Shown here: in pieces, positions 7,450 to 16,104 of the stretch | Layout: each line of letters starts with the position of its first letter | Position numbering within the stretch: the stretch's first letter is position 1 | Source of the DNA: a virus | Length of the DNA: 44,636 nucleotides | Reading direction: 5' to 3' (one strand) | IMG/VR virus record: IMGVR_UViG_3300006305_000003 | Span: 1-44,636 of that record | Notes under the pieces: generated by a model | What the model saw: the letters and a program-made list of their open reading frames with translations, nothing else | The model's database searches: none | Told to the model about the DNA's origin: nothing | Made by a program: the position numbers and the translations under genes

Positions 7450-7998
7450 TTGACAGAGCACAATTCAAAGACAAAACCTATCACCCTCCTGTTCGATCTA
7501 GAAACAACGCCGATAACGGCAAGAAATAAAGAGATCCACTGCCTAGTCACGATGGACTATGAGACAGGTGAGATCACAAGATATAACGACACAGGAATGA
7601 CAGACCCTATAATCAGAGGAGTTCAGTATCTAGAAGCCGCTGATACTATTATAGGACATAACATCATTGGCTTTGACTTGCCAGTGATAAAACACATCTA
7701 CCCTTTCTTTGAACCAAAGGGTGTGATTGTAGATACACTTATACTATCAAGGCTATACCATGCTGACATGCTGAATACAGACAGAAGATCACAGCACAAA
7801 GGTATGCCTACCAAACTGTATGGTCGCCACTCTTTGGAGTCATACGGCTACAGGTTGGGAGAATACAAGGGGAACTTTGGAGAGACTTCCGACTGGCTGG
7901 AATGGAGCAAGGAGATGGAGGACTATTGCGAACAAGACGTTATTGTTACAAATAAATTATGCCAACATTTCCAGCCCTACCTGACTGGGTTCAACTAG
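7450..7998 (+). CDS. DNA polymerase 3'-5' exonuclease domain as a separate protein (gp5 N-terminal part)
   Basis: The frame starts with TTG at 7450, supported by AGGAG at 7440-7444. The 182 aa product matches the proofreading domain of T7 DNA polymerase: FDLETT with Asp16 and Glu18 (Exo I), GHNIIGFDLPV with Asp76 (Exo II), DTLILSRLYH, HSLESYGYRLGEYKG, and CEQDVIVT with Asp163 (Exo III). All metal-binding acids are kept, so it should be active. It stops with TAG at 7996-7998, while the polymerase domain is in another frame starting at 7959. In T7 these are one 704 aa chain. They probably associate as a complex. Confidence 0.93.
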   Translation: MTEHNSKTKPITLLFDLETTPITARNKEIHCLVTMDYETGEITRYNDTGMTDPIIRGVQYLEAADTIIGHNIIGFDLPVIKHIYPFFEPKGVIVDTLILSRLYHADMLNTDRRSQHKGMPTKLYGRHSLESYGYRLGEYKGNFGETSDWLEWSKEMEDYCEQDVIVTNKLCQHFQPYLTGFN

Positions 7999-9221
7999 AA
8001 CACCAAGTCGCACACATATTACAACGACAAGAAGAACATGGATGGTATTTCAACCAACAAGCCGCATACGAGCTCGAATCAACTCTGCGAAGAGAAATGG
8101 AAGAAGCTACAGAAGTATTACGCAGAAAATACGGGTTCGTTGCTGGAGCAATGTTTACACCTAAGCGAAATAACAGGACACAAGGGTACATACAAGGATG
8201 CCCATTTACAAAACTTAAACAGCTTAACCCAACATCAAGAGACCACATAGCATGGATACTGAAGACCCACGAGAACTGGAAACCGACACAACTCACTGCC
8301 ACAGGCAAAGCAGTCGTAGACGAGACAGTATTGAAAGATATTGGGTCGGAGACAGCCCTCTTGTTTCTGAGATGTCTCGATATTACCAAGAAATTGGGGA
8401 TGATCTCGGAAGGCGTGAACGCATGGCAGAAGCTTGTTACGACGTGTAACAGGATACATCACCATTGTTCAGTTGCCACCAACACATTTCGATGTGCACA
8501 CAGAAAACCAAATTTAGCCCAAGTACCAAGTGACGAAAGATTTAGAAAACTATTTCAAGCTACACCTACTAAAGTTCTGGTCAGTGCCGATCTTAGTGGT
8601 ATTGAGCTCAGGATGCTCGCCCACTACCTCGCCAGATACGATAAAGGACGTTATGCTCGAATCCTTACAACAGGAGATATACACCAAACCAATGCAGAAA
8701 GGATCGGAATTACTAGAAGACAAGTTAAAACAGTTACCTACGCCTTCCTTTACGGTGCCGGGAACATCAAACTAGGGAGGAGCTTTGATAAGTTACTACC
8801 CGAAGAAGCCGCTGCACGAAAGGGAGCGGATATACGTAAGGCTTATGTGGATGCCATTCCGGGTCTTGCGGAGCTGCTACAGGCTTGTCAGAAGTGTAGT
8901 CAGAGAGGTTATGCAAACGCCATCGACGGTCGTCGTATCGGCGTTGACAAAGGGCATAAGTTTCTCAATTACCTCCTACAGGGATCAGCAGCGACGATCG
9001 CCAAGAGATGGATGGTCACCATAAACAAGTGCCTACCACCTGACGGTCACCAGCTGTCGTTCATACATGACGAACTAAACTATGAATGTTATAGGCGTGA
9101 TTGTGAACAACTTGCACAATGGCTAGAGCTTGCAGCCAAAATGGCAGGCGAATATTACAACCTAAGATGCCCCATCGCAGCTGAAGCTAAGATTGGACAG
9201 ACTTGGGCTGACGTACACTAA
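7959..9221 (+). CDS. Family A DNA polymerase domain as a separate protein (gp5 C-terminal part)
   Basis: The 420 aa product carries the polymerase palm and fingers: motif A SADLSGIELRMLAHY with Asp211 and Glu216, motif B TRRQVKTVTYAFLYGAG with Arg253, Lys257 and Tyr261, and motif C IHDE with His370, Asp371 and Glu372. T7 residues after the exonuclease domain number about 517, so this chain is roughly 100 residues shorter. The thumb region seems too short for the thioredoxin-binding insert of T7. The start ATG follows an in-frame TAA by 3 nt and overlaps the exonuclease gene by 40 nt. No Shine-Dalgarno is visible, which suggests coupling. Confidence 0.95.
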   Translation: MPTFPALPDWVQLEHQVAHILQRQEEHGWYFNQQAAYELESTLRREMEEATEVLRRKYGFVAGAMFTPKRNNRTQGYIQGCPFTKLKQLNPTSRDHIAWILKTHENWKPTQLTATGKAVVDETVLKDIGSETALLFLRCLDITKKLGMISEGVNAWQKLVTTCNRIHHHCSVATNTFRCAHRKPNLAQVPSDERFRKLFQATPTKVLVSADLSGIELRMLAHYLARYDKGRYARILTTGDIHQTNAERIGITRRQVKTVTYAFLYGAGNIKLGRSFDKLLPEEAAARKGADIRKAYVDAIPGLAELLQACQKCSQRGYANAIDGRRIGVDKGHKFLNYLLQGSAATIAKRWMVTINKCLPPDGHQLSFIHDELNYECYRRDCEQLAQWLELAAKMAGEYYNLRCPIAAEAKIGQTWADVH

Positions 9222-9227
9222 ACCACC

Positions 9228-9992
9228 ATGAATTTACTAATAGATGCAGACTTCATAGTATATAAATGCTGTGCAGCCTGTGAAACAGAAATAGACTACG
9301 GGGAAGATGTTATATTTGTGACATCTAACTTTAGTGACGCTTACAAAGCAGTTACAAATGAGATTAGTAAGATAAGCTCTCAGTTTTACAATCTACATGA
9401 ACCTATACTCTTCTTTTCAGACACCAAAAATTTTAGGAAAAAAATTTCCCCAGATTACAAAGGTCATCGAAACAGAAAGAAGCCCTGTGGTTACAAACGT
9501 GTAATATCTAACCTAAAGATACAATACAACGTAATAATTATGAGAGAGTTGGAAGCTGATGATGCTATGGGTATCTACGCTACACAACACCCCGGTAATA
9601 TTATTGTCTCTCCTGACAAAGACATGAGACAGATACCCGGTAAATTATATGACCTCGAAACCACTAAAAACATCACCGCTGAAGAGGGTGCACAGTGGCA
9701 CTTGATACAGACACTAGCTGGCGATCAGACTGATGGCTACAGTGGAGTACCGGGCATCGGAGTCAAGAGAGCAGAGACACTGTTCAATAAAGAAGGCTAC
9801 AACTGGTCAACAGTTGTGAAAGCATTTACTGATAAAGGACTGACCGAAGACGACGCCCTTTTGAATGCAAGGCTAGCCAGAATACTTACCATAGATGACT
9901 ATGATACCAAAGAACAAACACCCAAACTCTGGACGCCCCAAGAAGCCTTTGCTATTAACAATGGAGCAACAGTTCAAGATGAGAGTGATTGA
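9228..9992 (+). CDS. 5'-3' exonuclease (gp6-like, FEN/PIN family)
   Basis: The 254 aa protein matches T7 gp6 (300 aa), which degrades host DNA and removes primers. Metal-binding acids appear in LIDADFIVYKC (Asp near residue 6), FSDTKNFRK, ELEADDAMGIYA, SPDKDMRQIP and the helix-hairpin-helix segment LAGDQTDGYSGVPGIGVKRAE. A KGHRNRKKPCGY segment corresponds to the DNA-binding arch (T7 NRKAVKKPVGY). It sits just after the polymerase, as in T7. The 3' end overlaps the next small gene. Confidence 0.95.
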   Translation: MNLLIDADFIVYKCCAACETEIDYGEDVIFVTSNFSDAYKAVTNEISKISSQFYNLHEPILFFSDTKNFRKKISPDYKGHRNRKKPCGYKRVISNLKIQYNVIIMRELEADDAMGIYATQHPGNIIVSPDKDMRQIPGKLYDLETTKNITAEEGAQWHLIQTLAGDQTDGYSGVPGIGVKRAETLFNKEGYNWSTVVKAFTDKGLTEDDALLNARLARILTIDDYDTKEQTPKLWTPQEAFAINNGATVQDESD

Positions 9993-10119
9993 AGATAACT
10001 TACGTAAACATTATGATAAGAAGGAGGACGTTGTGACTGTCTTCCTTGCTTTACAAAGACAGAACTTCGCATTAACAAATGCACTCAAAGATTTAATAGA
10101 AAACAGTATTATTATTTAA
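9979..10119 (+). CDS. Small conserved cyanophage-type protein (46 aa)
   Basis: The frame is open from 9895, but the start at 9979 is preferred. The product then begins MRVIEDNLRKHYDKKEDVV and continues VTVFLALQRQNFALTNALK, matching from memory a short hypothetical protein found between replication genes in cyanophages. It is mostly one or two amphipathic helices. The start overlaps the exonuclease end by 14 nt. Function unknown. Confidence 0.65.
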   Translation: MRVIEDNLRKHYDKKEDVVTVFLALQRQNFALTNALKDLIENSIII

Positions 10120-10120
10120 A

Positions 10121-11512
10121 ATGCCAGAACTAATCTCCCGCACTGGACGGGTACAATCTTGGATCGACGATCCTCATTCAAGACTACCTGTATCATGCAC
10201 GACCTTCGTTGTTGAAGACAGCATGGAAGGTCCCAACGGCATCGAAGCTAGCTGGAGGTTCGCAAGTCATGCACTACGATATGGTGCAGGCTGTGCAATC
10301 CACCTGTCTAAGCTAAGACCAGCCGGACATACAAATGACAAAGGACTTGTGGCTACTGGCCCAGTCAGCTTTGGCAAAATATACTCAGCCTTCAACGAGG
10401 TACTTCGTAGAGGTGGAGCTTACAAAAATGGTGCTATCGTATTGCACCTAGATCTATCACACCCAGATGTGGTAGACTTTATAACAGCAACAAGATCTGA
10501 GCTACCTTGGGTCAAGAGATGTGTCGACATTGATGATGAGATGTGGGCATTTGCAGATCAAACTACAAAGGATGCACTAATCTATGGAATCAAATCAGGA
10601 GATGTTTGGCTCAACAAAATCAAACACGACCCCAATACCGGGGAGCGTATCTATGGGAACGTCTGCCTTGAAGTATACTTGCCCTCACGTGGAACTTGCT
10701 TGTTACAGCATGTCAATCTCGGTGCCTGTACACTCGACAACCTACAAGAGGCTTTCGTATCAGGCATGTCCGAGTTGTGCGATCTCCATAGTCGGACAGG
10801 CGTTGGAGAATCTGGAGAGTACCTTACCCCAGAAGTCGACAGACAAGTTGGGCTCGGAATGCTCGGTCTTGCCAACTTCCTCAGAAGATACAACATCAGC
10901 TACAAAGACTTCGGAGAAGCCCTCCGCCTTGTCAACAGAGGATATAGTGCAACCAACGAAGCCGGTATGGCGGCTGTTGCCTTGGACAGAGCGATTTTTG
11001 AAGCGGCACAAGTAGCACACAATAACAATATGGTAAGGGCGTTTGCTATTGCACCCACTGCCAGCTGTAGCTATCGCAGTAGAGACCTAGACGGCTTTAC
11101 ATGCACACCCGAGATAGCACCACCAATAGCAAGAAAGGTTGACAGAGATTCCGGCGAGTTCGGAGTAGAGAGAGTCAACTATGGAGACGTTGAGATAGCA
11201 AGTGAAGTAGGATGGGACGCATACAAGCGTGTAGCAGACGAAATCATGACGATGCTCGATAGGACAGGATTGCTTCATGGCTACAGCTTCAACAGCTGGA
11301 GCGATGTAGTTTTATACAGTGAAGCATTTATAGAGGAGTGGCTAGGAAGCCCACAAACCTCGTTGTACTACAGCCTTCAGGTAATGGGAGACGTTCAGGA
11401 TAAGTCTGATGCTTACGCAGCGTTAGGAGATACTGACGTACAAGATTACTTGGCAAGCATTGTAGAATTAGAAAAGAATACAAATGAAATTACATGTGAC
11501 TGCCAACAATGA
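10121..11512 (+). CDS. Ribonucleotide reductase large (catalytic) subunit, compact
   Basis: This enzyme reduces ribonucleotides to supply dNTPs for phage replication. At 463 aa it is far shorter than NrdA of E. coli (761 aa) and lacks the N-terminal ATP-cone. Catalytic features are present: Cys26 in PVSCTTF (E. coli C225), N-x-C-x-E as Asn180, Cys182 and Glu184 in GNVCLE (N437, C439, E441), Cys203 in NLGACTL (C462), and paired Tyr416-Tyr417 in SLYYSL (Y730-Y731), the class I radical path. The C-terminus carries CDC, replacing the usual shuttle cysteine pair. Its ATGA overlap with a ferritin-like gene supports class I. Similar cyanophage reductases have been annotated as class II, which the Tyr pair argues against. 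Confidence 0.9.
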   Translation: MPELISRTGRVQSWIDDPHSRLPVSCTTFVVEDSMEGPNGIEASWRFASHALRYGAGCAIHLSKLRPAGHTNDKGLVATGPVSFGKIYSAFNEVLRRGGAYKNGAIVLHLDLSHPDVVDFITATRSELPWVKRCVDIDDEMWAFADQTTKDALIYGIKSGDVWLNKIKHDPNTGERIYGNVCLEVYLPSRGTCLLQHVNLGACTLDNLQEAFVSGMSELCDLHSRTGVGESGEYLTPEVDRQVGLGMLGLANFLRRYNISYKDFGEALRLVNRGYSATNEAGMAAVALDRAIFEAAQVAHNNNMVRAFAIAPTASCSYRSRDLDGFTCTPEIAPPIARKVDRDSGEFGVERVNYGDVEIASEVGWDAYKRVADEIMTMLDRTGLLHGYSFNSWSDVVLYSEAFIEEWLGSPQTSLYYSLQVMGDVQDKSDAYAALGDTDVQDYLASIVELEKNTNEITCDCQQ

Positions 11513-12225
11513 ACCCCTACATAAAATTACAAAACAGAAAAAGAACATGGACACCAGTCCAACCTACAAAAGGAGTACTGAAAGAAGGTGCTGAAGAAAC
11601 CATCAAACGTGCACTCGCAATACGTCATATGGAGCTACCAGTTGGAGAATTTATTTCTCAAGGTCTGGAGAAAGAAGTCCCGGAAGCAGCGAGGACACTT
11701 CTTGAGTCAAACGTACAAGACGAGATTAAACATGATCTCGCTTTGGGCTTCATTGTTGACGCCCATGGGGCTGATCCCCAAGCTGAACTGGAAGCAAAGA
11801 GGTTAAGAGATGCTTGGATTGCACACCCTGACCACACTATTACCAAAGCTCTCGTTGCAGAACGAGCTATATTTTTTGTTCTACTACCTATGTTTCGCTT
11901 TCTTGGTGACGCTGCTCTCAGAACAGTATCAGCTGATATATCCAGAGATGAACAAATACACGTTGCGACAAATAGTCTCGTATGTGCTGAGTTGGGTCTT
12001 GTTCCTAGCACTTCTTTGGATAAGCTTCGGAAGGCAACTATACACTGGGTACTACAACCCCTAAGAGAGAACCACACTGATAAATATTTAGCGAAAAAAT
12101 TTTGGCTGGATGCGAGCGATCAGTTAATGTATCAGGGCAAAGCCCCGCAGTTCTCAGACACAAAAGCAGCTCGTATGCCAGCGTTCTTTGAACATGCAAA
12201 CACCAACCTCCCACAATATGCTTGA
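11509..12225 (+). CDS. Ribonucleotide reductase small (beta) subunit, radical Tyr missing
   Basis: This ferritin-like subunit should hold the metal cofactor that starts catalysis in the partner subunit. The 238 aa product (E. coli NrdB 376 aa) shows the dimetal ligands: Glu42 (probable first carboxylate), Glu72 and His75 in DEIKHD, Glu118 in VAERAIFF, Glu148 and His151 in DEQIHV. Seven residues after Glu72, where E. coli has the radical Tyr122, there is Leu79. A Tyr near the C-terminus (LPQYA) is kept and could correspond to the inter-subunit relay Tyr356. The cofactor is therefore probably a metal-based oxidant rather than a tyrosyl radical. The start overlaps the large-subunit stop. Confidence 0.88.
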   Translation: MNPYIKLQNRKRTWTPVQPTKGVLKEGAEETIKRALAIRHMELPVGEFISQGLEKEVPEAARTLLESNVQDEIKHDLALGFIVDAHGADPQAELEAKRLRDAWIAHPDHTITKALVAERAIFFVLLPMFRFLGDAALRTVSADISRDEQIHVATNSLVCAELGLVPSTSLDKLRKATIHWVLQPLRENHTDKYLAKKFWLDASDQLMYQGKAPQFSDTKAARMPAFFEHANTNLPQYA

Positions 12226-12388
12226 GTCCATCATCGGACCAACCATTAGTTCTATACAAGTAGAGCTAGAAGAAAACTTCCCACCTGTGAATCCACATCC
12301 GAAGCAGAGCATCGGCGAAGTCATGTACTTAGCCGGTCAACGCTCGGTGGTCGAGTGGTATAACAAACGAATCAGTAAAGATGAGTAA
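12218..12388 (+). CDS. Small conserved cyanophage-type protein (56 aa)
   Basis: The ATG at 12218, inside the end of the beta subunit gene, gives MLESIIGPTISSIQVELEE and then SIGEVMYLAGQRSVVEWYN. From memory this matches a small hypothetical family widespread in cyanophages, which supports this start over the ATG at 12188. It is helical with no membrane segment. The TAA overlaps the next ATG (TAATG). It could be linked to the reductase by position only. Confidence 0.7.
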   Translation: MLESIIGPTISSIQVELEENFPPVNPHPKQSIGEVMYLAGQRSVVEWYNKRISKDE

Positions 12389-14547
12389 TGTCACATAAAC
12401 AAGCAGCCAAAAAACGGCACCAAAAGTTTAAACAAACCAGAGTGCAAACCTTTGGTGGTAAGAAAACTAAATTTAGTAAAGCAGAAAAGAAACGAATCGA
12501 AGCAGCAGGCTACAGTGTCAAGGGATACAGCTCTGCTTCACCAAAAAGTGATACATCAGTACAGATATCTAAAGATATTGCTAGGTACGGTAACACTGTA
12601 CCAGCTGGTTCGTTTGGTATTAGTAAAGCTGGTAGAGAACAGGCTGAACGTCAGAAGTCAGTGCAAGGTAGATTTATGCCTAGCAACCCTACTTTTAGAG
12701 GAGTGGGAGCATTCTCAGGACCAAGACCATATAGGGATAGTGATTATCTAACAGCTAAACCTTATGTCAATGCCCTTAAGCAGACGTTCGGACCAAACGC
12801 TACCTTACAAGGTAACAGATTTAATCCAGCAGACAGAGTAGCTGCACAAGGTGCTGGCTTGGTAGATTCTGGCGTAGGTCTGGTTAACGCATTTAAAAAC
12901 ATGGGTCCACAAGGGCTGCTTGGTTTTGGTAAAAAGATACCTAACGTACCTACGTTACCTAAGTTTCAAGATGCAAACTTACAGAAGTTAAGAAACTTTA
13001 GTTCGGTTGCTATACCAGCAGCTTTCACAGGAGGTGCAGCTAGTAGATTAAATAAGGTAGGGTTAGGTCAAGAGGTGAGTCAGATGACTCTAAGGAACTC
13101 AGCGTTTAATGCTGGAGTACGACCAACTCTGACTAAGACTGGTATCACAGGTGTAGGTCCGTTAACTATTGCTAAAGCATTTACACCGGGAATGTTAAAA
13201 ACAGGTCCAACAGCTGGAGGATCAGCAGCTATACTTGGTACAGCAACAGGACTATCAGCTGCACAACAAGCTAAGGCTACTGATACTCAGACTGGTGGTC
13301 TAAATATTGGTAGAGAAACACCAAGCAACACTGGAAGATCTCTAACCAGTAGAGCACTTGGTGCTGTTGATGCAGTAGTTGGTACTGATCTTGATGGACT
13401 AGGTGGTCGAACAACACCATTTGGTGAACGATTAACTTCAAGTATTGATTCGTTTGGTACACTTAGACAAAACATGTCTGACTTAGGTATGAATATGGGT
13501 GGCAAACTTAGTCTAAAAGGTCTTCAAAATACAGCTAAAAATATTAGTACTACAGGTAAGAAACTAAGCATGGAAGACTTGGCTACAAGCACAAGCTTTG
13601 CCAAATCATTTAAAGATAAACCTCTTGATGCTGTAGCAAATCTAAATCCTGATAGTAGTAAAAGAGTAATCAAGACACTCAGTGCCTTAGATAAGAATCA
13701 AGATGTTAGTGAAGCCTTAGCTAATTATGGTGGAGAAGGTTTCCAAAAAGGACTACGTGATACTGCTAGTCTTGCTCAAGATAGTTATGATAAACTAAGC
13801 ACTGATCCGAAAGCGAACCGCAAGGTTGTATCTAATATACTTAAAGCTGATGATCCTAAAGCAGACTTTATGAAAAGATTAGCTTTCCAACAGAAAGAAA
13901 ATCCACAGTTATCTTTAAGATCTAAAATAAGATATGCCTCAGACCCAAACTTTAAACAGTATATGGGTACAGATAGACAGGGAAATAAAGTCTTTGAAAA
14001 TAAAATTAAAGGCATCAATAGAAAAGAGATGGGTATTATTGGTGGCTTAGGTAACTTCGTACTATCTAATCAAGGTCGAGATGTAGTAACTGGTAACGTA
14101 CCGGGTACTAACAACGCACTTGACTTAGCATCTAACATTATTAATACTGGAAGAGATCCAAGCTCACCTACTTTTAACGCATCACAACGTTTCCTACGTA
14201 CGATAGGAGCTGGAGGTCAGCCTACTCCCGGTTCAATTATTAGAGGTATTAACCCGTTCAGACGTATCGGAAACACTCGGGGAAACAGCATAACACGAGG
14301 TTCTAACACACCAGTTGGTAGGGTACCACAACTACAAAACCCAGCCGAAGTAGAACTACCACTAATACCAGAGTCGCGACCACAACAACTAGGCACAGAT
14401 CCAAACAGGCTAGCTGATATACAGAATCAATCATATCAGAATACGTTTAATAACTTATCGGCTCAGTTCAGACCAAGATATACACCCCCAAGAAGAAGAA
14501 CTTTTAGAACATCATTTAACAGAGATTATTTCTCACAATATGCATAA
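12388..14547 (+). CDS. Large unknown protein, probably virion-associated (719 aa)
   Basis: I do not recognise this gene. It begins with a very basic segment (KQAAKKRHQKFKQTRVQT, then KKTKFSKAEKKRIEAAGY), continues as a Gly, Ser, Asn and Thr-rich chain with hydrophobic Gly/Ala stretches (TAGGSAAILGTATGLSAA), and ends Arg/Pro-rich (PRYTPPRRRTFRTSFNRDYF). Local AT content is raised relative to the replication genes. It lies between the reductase block and the portal gene, where T7 has only small genes, so a structural or DNA-ejected protein is the most likely role. Translation is coupled by a TAATG overlap. No enzyme motif is visible. Confidence 0.75.
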   Translation: MSHKQAAKKRHQKFKQTRVQTFGGKKTKFSKAEKKRIEAAGYSVKGYSSASPKSDTSVQISKDIARYGNTVPAGSFGISKAGREQAERQKSVQGRFMPSNPTFRGVGAFSGPRPYRDSDYLTAKPYVNALKQTFGPNATLQGNRFNPADRVAAQGAGLVDSGVGLVNAFKNMGPQGLLGFGKKIPNVPTLPKFQDANLQKLRNFSSVAIPAAFTGGAASRLNKVGLGQEVSQMTLRNSAFNAGVRPTLTKTGITGVGPLTIAKAFTPGMLKTGPTAGGSAAILGTATGLSAAQQAKATDTQTGGLNIGRETPSNTGRSLTSRALGAVDAVVGTDLDGLGGRTTPFGERLTSSIDSFGTLRQNMSDLGMNMGGKLSLKGLQNTAKNISTTGKKLSMEDLATSTSFAKSFKDKPLDAVANLNPDSSKRVIKTLSALDKNQDVSEALANYGGEGFQKGLRDTASLAQDSYDKLSTDPKANRKVVSNILKADDPKADFMKRLAFQQKENPQLSLRSKIRYASDPNFKQYMGTDRQGNKVFENKIKGINRKEMGIIGGLGNFVLSNQGRDVVTGNVPGTNNALDLASNIINTGRDPSSPTFNASQRFLRTIGAGGQPTPGSIIRGINPFRRIGNTRGNSITRGSNTPVGRVPQLQNPAEVELPLIPESRPQQLGTDPNRLADIQNQSYQNTFNNLSAQFRPRYTPPRRRTFRTSFNRDYFSQYA

Positions 14548-14550
14548 ACA

Positions 14551-16104
14551 ATGACAGCAAAATCTAGGTATGATAGTTTATCCAGCGATCGTTCCCAGTT
14601 TTTGACCGAAGCAGAAGACGCAACAAAACTTACATTACCATATCTTATCCGTGGTCACGAGGAGGATCACAAAGGTATGAAACAACTGAAGACACCTTGG
14701 CAGTCCGTGGGGGCTAAAGGAGTGGTAGCCTTAGCATCAAAGCTATCGCTATCACTCGTACCACCACAGACTAGCTTCTTTAAGCTACAGCTAGATGAAT
14801 CTCAGTTAGGTGAACAGTTTGAGCCACAGGTAAAATCAGAACTTGACTTATCCTTTGCAAAGATAGAGCGTACTATTCTTGACGCTATCGCTGCATCAGA
14901 TGATCGTGTAGTAATACACCAAGCATTACAACATCTAGTTGTAGGTGGTAATGCTCTTATCTTTATGGGCAAGACAGGACTAAAGCTTTACCCTCTTAAT
15001 CGCTACGTGATAGAACGAGACGGCAACGGCGACGTGATTGAAATTATTACAAAAGAAAGAATCAATAACAAACTTATTCCTAACTTTGAGATTACAAAAG
15101 AAATGTTAGGAGGAGATGATCCAGACACGCATGAATGTGATGTCTACACGCATTGCAAGCGTGACAATAACAGATTTGTATGGCATCAAGAAGTACACGA
15201 CAAACGTATACCCGGTACAAATGGTAAGGCACCAGTCGATAGCACACCATGGCTACCACTACGATTTAATACAGTAGATGGAGAAGCGTATGGTAGAGGC
15301 AGAGTCGGACAGTTTATCGGAGATCTTAAGTCTCTCGAAGCATTGTCACAGGCTATAGTAGAAGGTAGTGCAGCAGCAGCTAAGGTTGTATTTACTGTAT
15401 CACCATCATCTACAACCAAACCACAGACGCTAGCAGCAGCTGGAAATGGTGCTATCGTACAAGGTAGACCAGATGACATAGGTGTTATACAAGTCGGTAA
15501 GACAGCTGACTTTGCTACGGCATTGCAGCACATGCAGACACTCGAGAAGCGATTGAACGAAGCGTTCCTAATCCTGTCCGTTAGGCAGTCAGAACGTACA
15601 ACCGCAGAAGAAGTACGCATGACACAAATGGAACTAGAACAACAGTTGGGTGGGCTCTTCGGATTGCTCACGGTTGAGTTCCTAGTACCCTATCTCAATA
15701 GAAAACTTAGCATATTCCAGAAGACAGGTGAAATACCACGTATACCAAAAGGTATGGTCAAGCCTATCATTGTAGCTGGTATTAATAGTCTAGGTAGAGG
15801 TCAGGATGTACAAGCACTAGGTGGTTTCTTACAAACCATAGCGACTACTATGGGACCAGAAGCTATCTCAACATACATAAATCCAGACGAGGTTATCAAA
15901 AGACTAGCAGCAGCACAGGGTATAGACGTACTAAATCTTGTGAAGAGTGTAGAAGAAAGACAGCAAGAAGATCAGCAAGCAGCACAACAGCAAGCAGAAC
16001 TCGAAGCTATCAAGGGCACACCAGCTCTGATGAAAGCACCAATGCTAGATCCAAGTAAGAACCAGAATATGGCACAACAACAACAACCACCAGAAGAATT
16101 ATAA
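14551..16104 (+). CDS. Portal / head-tail connector protein (gp8-like)
   Basis: The dodecameric portal is the DNA entry and exit vertex and the base on which the prohead and tail assemble. The 517 aa product has the T7 family length (536) and typical segments: SRYDSLSSDRSQFLTEAEDA near the start, TPWQSVGAKGVVALASKL, FEPQVKSELDLSFAKIER, and a C-terminal helical region with TAEEVRMTQMELEQQLGGLFG, GINSLGRGQDV and a Gln-rich tail. It is followed directly by the scaffold and capsid genes, as in T7. The TAATG overlap couples it to the scaffold gene. Confidence 0.95.
   Translation: MTAKSRYDSLSSDRSQFLTEAEDATKLTLPYLIRGHEEDHKGMKQLKTPWQSVGAKGVVALASKLSLSLVPPQTSFFKLQLDESQLGEQFEPQVKSELDLSFAKIERTILDAIAASDDRVVIHQALQHLVVGGNALIFMGKTGLKLYPLNRYVIERDGNGDVIEIITKERINNKLIPNFEITKEMLGGDDPDTHECDVYTHCKRDNNRFVWHQEVHDKRIPGTNGKAPVDSTPWLPLRFNTVDGEAYGRGRVGQFIGDLKSLEALSQAIVEGSAAAAKVVFTVSPSSTTKPQTLAAAGNGAIVQGRPDDIGVIQVGKTADFATALQHMQTLEKRLNEAFLILSVRQSERTTAEEVRMTQMELEQQLGGLFGLLTVEFLVPYLNRKLSIFQKTGEIPRIPKGMVKPIIVAGINSLGRGQDVQALGGFLQTIATTMGPEAISTYINPDEVIKRLAAAQGIDVLNLVKSVEERQQEDQQAAQQQAELEAIKGTPALMKAPMLDPSKNQNMAQQQQPPEEL

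Noticed and set aside
7940-8000. Programmed -1 frameshift making a full-length DNA polymerase
   Set aside because: The frame relation would fit a -1 shift, but there is no XXXYYYZ slippery heptamer in phase within the overlap, and the polymerase frame has a stop at 7953 directly before a good ATG.
10121-12225. Class II (adenosylcobalamin) ribonucleotide reductase
   Set aside because: The paired tyrosines of the radical path and the coupled ferritin-like gene with dimetal ligands point to class I.
15186-15671. Open frames on the minus strand, for example opposite the portal, internal proteins and fibres
   Set aside because: All lie opposite strongly supported + strand genes, have Ser/Cys/Leu-rich shadow composition and lack ribosome sites or neighbours. 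I found no credible minus-strand gene.
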